Below are positions 1 through 3,388 of a stretch of DNA of 5,762 nt, piece by piece. Numbering within the stretch: the stretch's first letter is position 1; each line of letters starts with the position of its first letter. Position numbers and translations under genes: made by a program. The stretch comes from Thermoplasmata archaeon (lineage in GTDB: Archaea; Thermoplasmatota; Thermoplasmata; Thermoplasmatales; Thermoplasmataceae). The notes beneath the pieces are model-generated. The model ran no database searches. It was not told where the DNA came from and saw only the letters and a list, made by a program, of their open reading frames with translations. The stretch is taken from contig JAKAQT010000096.1 in NCBI GenBank assembly GCA_021819605.1, positions 1 to 5,762 on the forward strand, written 5' to 3'.

Positions 1-941
1 TCCTTCTCCTCCTCACTTTTGAGAACAGGATCCTCAAACATGTAGACATCATTCTCCCTCTTCCAGTACTTCACAGGTTTTCCATCGTACAGAAACACGT
101 TCATGAAATGTTCAGGTTCCGGTATGAGTGATGAATTTCTTCTCAGCGGTATGATATAGCTGAGATGATTCTTTTTCAATGCCTTTATGTTATCAGCAGA
201 GAAGAATCCCTTATCGGCAACAATAACACATTTCTCAACGCCTGCAATTTCAATGGTCTTTGACATTGCAGTAACATCCCTTATTGATCCTGGAAGAATC
301 CTTACGAATGTTGGCATTGTCCTTGTTGCTGAAAAGAGCATCATGACATTGATCTGTGGAAGATGCATCCCCTTTGAATTATGACCCAACTCAAGGAATG
401 ATACGTTCTCTGAACGGGAGAATATTGCTGTCGAATCCATGAGGACATATTCCCCCTTCTCCGTGAGTCTCTTCATGACCCTGATGCTCTGATCCTCGGG
501 AAGGGATGAAAGCATCCTTGACAGTGAATCGGGGGACATGCTCTCATCCATTATTCTGCAGAGATATGTCTTCTCGTACAGATAGTGTATGGACTTCATG
601 GGCAGTGGCTGTATATTTCTCAATATGACATATGAGATTATGCGTTCCCACATCGTAGGATATATCTCCTTCAGTACAGGTATGACCGTCCTCTCAGCTA
701 TCCCATATAACAGGGCAACGTTCCCGTATTCATAATCCGATCTCACCAGTCCCATGGATCGCGGTTTCACAATGCCATCATGCGTTACAACCCCAAGATA
801 CTGGCCAGTGATCTTGTCTGCCCTTTTCTTCTCCCTATTCCATCTGCTGGTCATCTCATAGGCGTAATATCTGTTTCCGGAAACACGAATCTCAACACCC
901 TTTGTCTTGTATTTTTTTACCCAGTCGGGAAGGGCAGTCAT
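1..941 (-). CDS. IS4/IS1634-type DDE transposase, C-terminal part beyond window
   Basis: Reading the minus strand from the ATG at 941-939 gives 313 uninterrupted codons to the window edge, so the C-terminus is missing from view. The protein opens MTALPDWVKKYKTKG. It carries two expected catalytic-core blocks of an RNase H-fold DDE transposase: YVLMDST (D169), and CVIVADKGFFS (D243), 74 residues later. Between them lies a GHNSKG...LPQINVMM segment and an LPGSIRD motif, matching the 'yGhSKd...P...v.l...fpGnxxD' pattern of IS4-superfamily enzymes, especially IS1634-like ones. The third acidic residue (the E of the YREK-type region) would lie beyond position 1. The enzyme would cut and paste its own element by binding the terminal repeats. 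No stop or frameshift occurs in the visible part, so it may be active. The start is supported by a TATA box about 25 bp upstream, implying a leaderless mRNA. The family call is solid; choosing between IS4 and IS1634 is less so. Confidence 0.88.
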   Translation of the reverse strand, partial: MTALPDWVKKYKTKGVEIRVSGNRYYAYEMTSRWNREKKRADKITGQYLGVVTHDGIVKPRSMGLVRSDYEYGNVALLYGIAERTVIPVLKEIYPTMWERIISYVILRNIQPLPMKSIHYLYEKTYLCRIMDESMSPDSLSRMLSSLPEDQSIRVMKRLTEKGEYVLMDSTAIFSRSENVSFLELGHNSKGMHLPQINVMMLFSATRTMPTFVRILPGSIRDVTAMSKTIEIAGVEKCVIVADKGFFSADNIKALKKNHLSYIIPLRRNSSLIPEPEHFMNVFLYDGKPVKYWKRENDVYMFEDPVLKSEEEK

Positions 942-963
942 ATTACACACTATGTGTAATATG
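939..963. promoter_or_regulatory. 25-bp palindrome over the transposase start codon, possible operator or IS-end motif
   Basis: Two perfect 11-bp arms, CATATTACACA (939-949) and TGTGTAATATG (953-963), flank a 3-bp spacer CTA. The left arm contains the transposase start codon (minus strand). The right arm touches the TATA box. The site covers the predicted transcription start, so a dimeric protein bound here would block transcription. It could be an autoregulatory operator for the transposase or another HTH protein. If the leader is longer than predicted, it could instead form an RNA hairpin that hides the start. The repeat is seen directly; the function is inferred. Confidence 0.5.
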
Positions 964-978
964 TATAAAGATCTTTCG
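961..978 (-). promoter_or_regulatory. Archaeal BRE/TATA promoter of the transposase gene
   Basis: On the minus strand the sequence reads CGAAAGAT followed by CTTTATACAT. This resembles a purine-rich TFB recognition element next to a TATA box. The TATA centre (about 966) is 25 bp upstream of the ATG at 941. In archaea transcription starts about 25 bp after the TATA box, so the mRNA would begin at or next to the start codon. Leaderless messages are common in Thermoplasmata, which supports both the promoter and the start choice. Part of the site is a 10-bp palindrome, AAAGATCTTT (967-976). Confidence 0.6.
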
Positions 979-1050
979 CAATATGTTGAAGATGCCATAT
1001 AACAGGCACTTCATGAAGATTAAAGTGTGAGAAAAAGCGATCCCTATTGC

Positions 1051-1060
1051 ACAATAAACA
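1051..1060 (+). promoter_or_regulatory. Weak TATA-like candidate for the ABC exporter operon
   Basis: ACAATAAACA is centred about 33 bp upstream of the GTG start at 1089. A start site 25-27 bp after it would fall near 1082 and leave a leader of only a few bases. The match to the archaeal TATA consensus is poor. A second A/T-rich site, GTTTAAAC (1071-1078), is too close to the start codon to serve. The remainder of 979-1088 holds only the short palindrome CTTCATGAAG (1009-1018) and no supported gene. Confidence 0.25.
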
Positions 1061-1088
1061 TGGAGTTAAGGTTTAAACATAACTGGAA

Positions 1089-1988
1089 GTGGACATACAG
1101 GTAACTGATCTGTCCAAGATTTATTCTGGCAATGTAAGTGCCCTTAACGGGGTAAGTTTTCACATCGACCACAATGGAACATTTGCCCTTATAGGAAAGA
1201 ACGGTGCCGGAAAGACCACGCTGGTGAGGATTCTATCAACACAATTGATGCCAACTTCCGGAAGGGCTTTCATCAATGGCAGTGATGTGGTGCAGGATGC
1301 GCGTGAAGTCAGGGAGATCATAGCTGCTGTGCCACAGGAAGCAAGGGCAGTGCCATGGATGACCCCGATGCAGACAATAACCTCATATCTCATGTGGCGC
1401 GGGTACACACACTCTGAATCAAGAACAATGGCGAGGGACGTTCTTCGCAGCCTTGGGCTGGAGGATCAGGAAAATCTGAAGAACAGGAGCCTTTCCGGAG
1501 GGCAGAAGAGGAAGGTTCTGGTTGCAACCGCACTTGCAAGTGAGGCGAAAGTCATTTTCATGGATGAGCCAACAACAGGCCTTGACTTCATCTCAAGAAA
1601 GGAGCTCTGGGATGTTCTTGCAGGAATGAAGAAAGACAGGCTCATAATTCTGACCACGCACTACCTTGAGGAGGCAGAGCAGCTTGGAGACAGGATCGGG
1701 ATCATTGACCATGGAAGGATGGTTGACATGGGCACACTGGAGGAACTCCGTGGATTGACCAGATATCCTCTCAGTCTCAAGATATTTGCAAGAAACCTGG
1801 AATTGCCCGACGTCACTGGCCAGGTAAGAAGGCTTGCTGACGGGGAGATCCAGGTCCTGACAACAGAGGATCAGGCCTACGGCCTGGTAACATCGCTTCT
1901 TGCCAGTCACATCAGGTTCAATGTGCAGGAAATATCCCTCAACACCATATTCGAATCCCTTGTTCAGGGGGGTGCCAACGGCGAATAG
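1089..1988 (+). CDS. ABC-2 type exporter, ATP-binding protein (DrrA/CcmA-like)
   Basis: This 299-residue protein is the ATPase of an efflux-type ABC transporter; it hydrolyses ATP on the cytoplasmic face to drive the membrane partner encoded downstream. All motifs are present: Walker A GKNGAGKT (36-43), Q-loop Q83, signature LSGGQK (135-140), Walker B VIFMDE with catalytic E160, D-loop GLD (164-166) and switch H191. Residues from about 220 to 295 form the extra C-terminal domain typical of DrrA-like ATPases, so the length is normal for the family. The start is GTG; an in-frame TAA at 1080-1082 leaves no plausible earlier start, and no clear Shine-Dalgarno site is visible. The 3' end overlaps or abuts the permease, as expected for a co-translated pair. 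The substrate cannot be told from the ATPase; drugs, lipids and polysaccharides are all handled by this family. Confidence 0.93.
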   Translation: MDIQVTDLSKIYSGNVSALNGVSFHIDHNGTFALIGKNGAGKTTLVRILSTQLMPTSGRAFINGSDVVQDAREVREIIAAVPQEARAVPWMTPMQTITSYLMWRGYTHSESRTMARDVLRSLGLEDQENLKNRSLSGGQKRKVLVATALASEAKVIFMDEPTTGLDFISRKELWDVLAGMKKDRLIILTTHYLEEAEQLGDRIGIIDHGRMVDMGTLEELRGLTRYPLSLKIFARNLELPDVTGQVRRLADGEIQVLTTEDQAYGLVTSLLASHIRFNVQEISLNTIFESLVQGGANGE

Positions 1989-2670
1989 GAACGTGGGGAG
2001 CCAGATATACGCGTCAATCCTTGTAAATTCCATTTATGCCATGGTAAATTATCCTGTGACCCTGATAAACACTCTTCTGGCACCCCTGTCAATACTGGCT
2101 GTGGTGACCTTTGCAAGCCACGGGACACTACTGCCGGTGGCCGCAGAGGGGGCGCTCATAATGAACATGGTATCAAGCGGGACATCCATGCAGGGTGACC
2201 TTTCTCATCTGAAGAATGACATGAGGCTCCAGGACATGGTTGTGAGCTCGCCCACAGGACCCGGCATATACATAATGGGAATGGCCCTTTCTGAAATAGT
2301 ATACTCCATCCCCACACTGGCAGTTCTCGTGGTGTTCAACATACTCTTCGTCCATCTCACAGCCTTCGGTTCTGTTATTCTTTTCCTGGATATGGCCACT
2401 ATATTCACCTTTTCTGTGTCACTTGGATTCCTTCTCTCCACACTGTCATCAGATATTGTGCAAAGCTGGGCATTTTCAGGCATACTGTCGCCAATACTCA
2501 CCACAATTCCTCCAGTATACTACCCCATATCATATATACCACTCCCATTCAGGTATCTTGCCTACATATCACCCACAACCTATTCAGCACAGATTGCCCA
2601 GAATGCTGCTCACTTCATATCCATCTCCCCCAGATTCAGGGGGTGTACTGGGCGGTTCTTCTTTCCCTGA
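1972..2670 (+). CDS. ABC-2 type exporter, membrane permease; frame broken near the 3' end
   Basis: As read, the GTG at 1972 gives 232 residues ending at TGA 2668-2670. Hydrophobic segments lie at about 28-48, 52-72, 98-128, 133-157 and 165-182, followed by the P-rich PPVYYPISYIP stretch and YLAYISPTTY. This order fits the ABC-2 permease family, which normally has six helices. The protein would form the transport channel together with the ATPase encoded just upstream. The sixth helix is missing: after residue 220 the frame yields RFRGCTGRFFFP, while a good last helix sits in another frame (2643-2723). The start is uncertain. GTG 1972 overlaps the ATPase gene by 17 bp; GTG 1993, 4 bp after its stop, is an alternative; neither has a well-spaced ribosome site. 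The frame is also open upstream to 1900 inside the ATPase gene, but that part does not look like permease. The gene is either a recent pseudogene or carries a sequencing error. Confidence 0.75.
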   Translation: MPTANRNVGSQIYASILVNSIYAMVNYPVTLINTLLAPLSILAVVTFASHGTLLPVAAEGALIMNMVSSGTSMQGDLSHLKNDMRLQDMVVSSPTGPGIYIMGMALSEIVYSIPTLAVLVVFNILFVHLTAFGSVILFLDMATIFTFSVSLGFLLSTLSSDIVQSWAFSGILSPILTTIPPVYYPISYIPLPFRYLAYISPTTYSAQIAQNAAHFISISPRFRGCTGRFFFP

Positions 2671-2723
2671 CCCTGGCAATGAGCTACCTGGCATTGAAAA
2701 GATCAAGGTGGAGGGATGTATGA
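2643..2723 (+). pseudogene. Out-of-frame C-terminal end of the ABC-2 permease
   Basis: Reading from 2643 in the frame one base back gives VYWAVLLSLTLAMSYLALK, then RSRWRDV and a stop at 2721-2723. A hydrophobic helix ended by basic residues is the usual C-terminus of an ABC-2 permease. Adding one base in the CCCCC run (2627-2631) or the GGGGG run (2639-2643) would join it to the upstream frame and give a 250-residue permease of normal length. No start codon context supports independent translation of this piece. Confidence 0.75.
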
Positions 2724-2804
2724 CACCTGAATGCTCTGTTTCCCTGTCAGGATTGATCAAATCGCCAACCTAAGATTAATCAGTAACATCATACTCATGC
2801 AATT
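2724..2804. other. Short intergenic region with a near-repeat and a weak promoter-like site
   Basis: GATTGATCA (2751-2759) and GATTAATCA (2774-2782) differ at one base and are 23 bp apart. Each includes an 8-bp palindrome, TTGATCAA and GATTAATC. The second copy lies about 27 bp upstream of the ATG at 2805, where an archaeal TATA box for a leaderless message would be, although it matches the TATA consensus only loosely. The triple-repeat gene may thus have its own promoter rather than depend on the exporter operon. Confidence 0.3.
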
Positions 2805-3365
2805 ATGCCATCCGACTCACCTACCCGGAATCAGTTAAATTTCATAAGCAGGCTCCTGGGCGAGAATCCTGAACGCAAAAAAGCCATAGAAAAATTCCTG
2901 TCGGAGTCCGGAAAAAGGTCCATAGAAGAACTCAGCGTTCCCGAAGCCTCGAAACTCATAGATGAGTTGCGAAAGATAGTTCCAAAGGGGGAAGATGGCA
3001 GGGCAACGGGAAAACCTCTTGCAACCGGAAAGCAGATCGCTTTTCTCACGAACCTGCAGAACTCCGAACAGAGAATAGCGGCTGCCAGGGAATTCCTGAA
3101 GGCTCATGGAAAAGATTCCCTGAATCTTCTGAACATGGATGAGGCATCAGAACTCATAGAAAAGCTCAAATCCATGGCTGTTGAAAAGGGCGCAGACAAC
3201 TCCGGAATCCCCGTGAGCCAGAAACAGATTAAGTACATAGAGAGCCTCCAGAAGTCAGAGGACAAGAAGGAGATTGCACGCCTCTTCATGGGCAAACTCA
3301 AGAAAAAAACCGTGGATGAGCTGAACCGTAAAGAAGCCAGCCAGCTCATCGACCTGTTGAAGTGA
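2805..3365 (+). CDS. Triple-repeat helical protein of unknown function
   Basis: I do not recognise this 186-residue protein by name. It is very rich in K, E and S, has no signal peptide or membrane segment, and should be cytoplasmic. It consists of three copies of a ~50-residue module (residues 7-57, 74-124 and 138-186). Each opens with a Q-x3-I-x2-L helix (NQLNFISRL, KQIAFLTNL, KQIKYIESL) and closes with EASxLIDxLK-like sequence (EASKLIDEL, EASELIEKL, EASQLIDLL). The distance from the Q to the EAS is 37, 36 and 36 residues. Linkers of about 13-16 residues are rich in G, K and D. Single 'KQ...L...EAS.LI..L' modules occur, as far as I recall, at the ends of phage and DNA-metabolism proteins, which hints at nucleic-acid or protein binding, but this is weak. 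ATG 2805 is chosen because the first module begins just after it. The gene sits between the exporter operon and a convergent surface-protein gene, with no clear partner. Confidence 0.82.
   Translation: MPSDSPTRNQLNFISRLLGENPERKKAIEKFLSESGKRSIEELSVPEASKLIDELRKIVPKGEDGRATGKPLATGKQIAFLTNLQNSEQRIAAAREFLKAHGKDSLNLLNMDEASELIEKLKSMAVEKGADNSGIPVSQKQIKYIESLQKSEDKKEIARLFMGKLKKKTVDELNRKEASQLIDLLK
2823..3362 (+). repeat. Three tandem protein modules in the triple-repeat gene
   Basis: The modules occupy 2823-2975, 3024-3176 and 3216-3362. They are diverged at the protein level but keep the same hydrophobic pattern and the EAS-LI core. At the DNA level the clearest shared stretch is around CTCATAGA in copies 1 and 2 (CTCATCGA in copy 3). 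This looks like old internal duplication followed by divergence, not a recent DNA repeat. Confidence 0.75.
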
Positions 3366-3369
3366 CACA

Positions 3370-3388
3370 GCCGGTCAGGTTCTCCGGC
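3370..3388. terminator. Small hairpin over the convergent gene ends, possible shared terminator
   Basis: GCCGG (3370-3374) pairs with CCGGC (3384-3388) around a 9-base loop. It begins 5 bases after the plus-strand stop and spans the minus-strand stop. No T-run follows it on either strand, so it is weak as an intrinsic terminator. A run of seven T on the minus strand (3303-3309), inside the opposite gene and about 65 bases past the thermopsin-like stop, is an alternative U-tract terminator for that message. Confidence 0.25.

Larger units (their letters stand above)
1..980 (-). mobile_element. Insertion sequence of IS4/IS1634 type, partial; right boundary approximate
   Basis: The element is inferred from the transposase ORF plus its own promoter. 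The transposase promoter reaches to about 980, so the element must extend at least that far. The left half lies outside the window, so terminal inverted repeats and target-site duplication cannot be identified by comparing ends. The true right boundary is somewhere between about 980 and the start of the exporter operon at 1089; the end given here is a minimum. Confidence 0.6.

Noticed and set aside
187..384. 65-codon plus-strand frame at the left end
   Set aside because: It is antisense to the transposase catalytic core, which is the convincing coding frame.
1009..1018. CTTCATGAAG palindrome as an IS terminal repeat
   Set aside because: Ten-base palindromes are common by chance, and without the other end of the element nothing supports a terminal-repeat role.
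1967..1972. Run of six G at the end of the ATPase gene as a possible frameshift fusing ATPase and permease
   Set aside because: A one-base change could fuse the frames, but the ATPase already ends at a normal family length and the permease has GTG starts at 1972 and 1993, so two overlapping or abutting genes are simpler.
1593..2033. 146-codon minus-strand frame across the ATPase/permease junction
   Set aside because: It lies wholly opposite two clear transporter genes, its product has no recognisable features, and it has no promoter evidence.
2423..2773. 116-codon plus-strand frame reaching into the intergenic region
   Set aside because: It overlaps the permease in a third frame, with low-complexity H/P/S/Q content unlike a protein. 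It is not the frame that restores the permease C-terminus.
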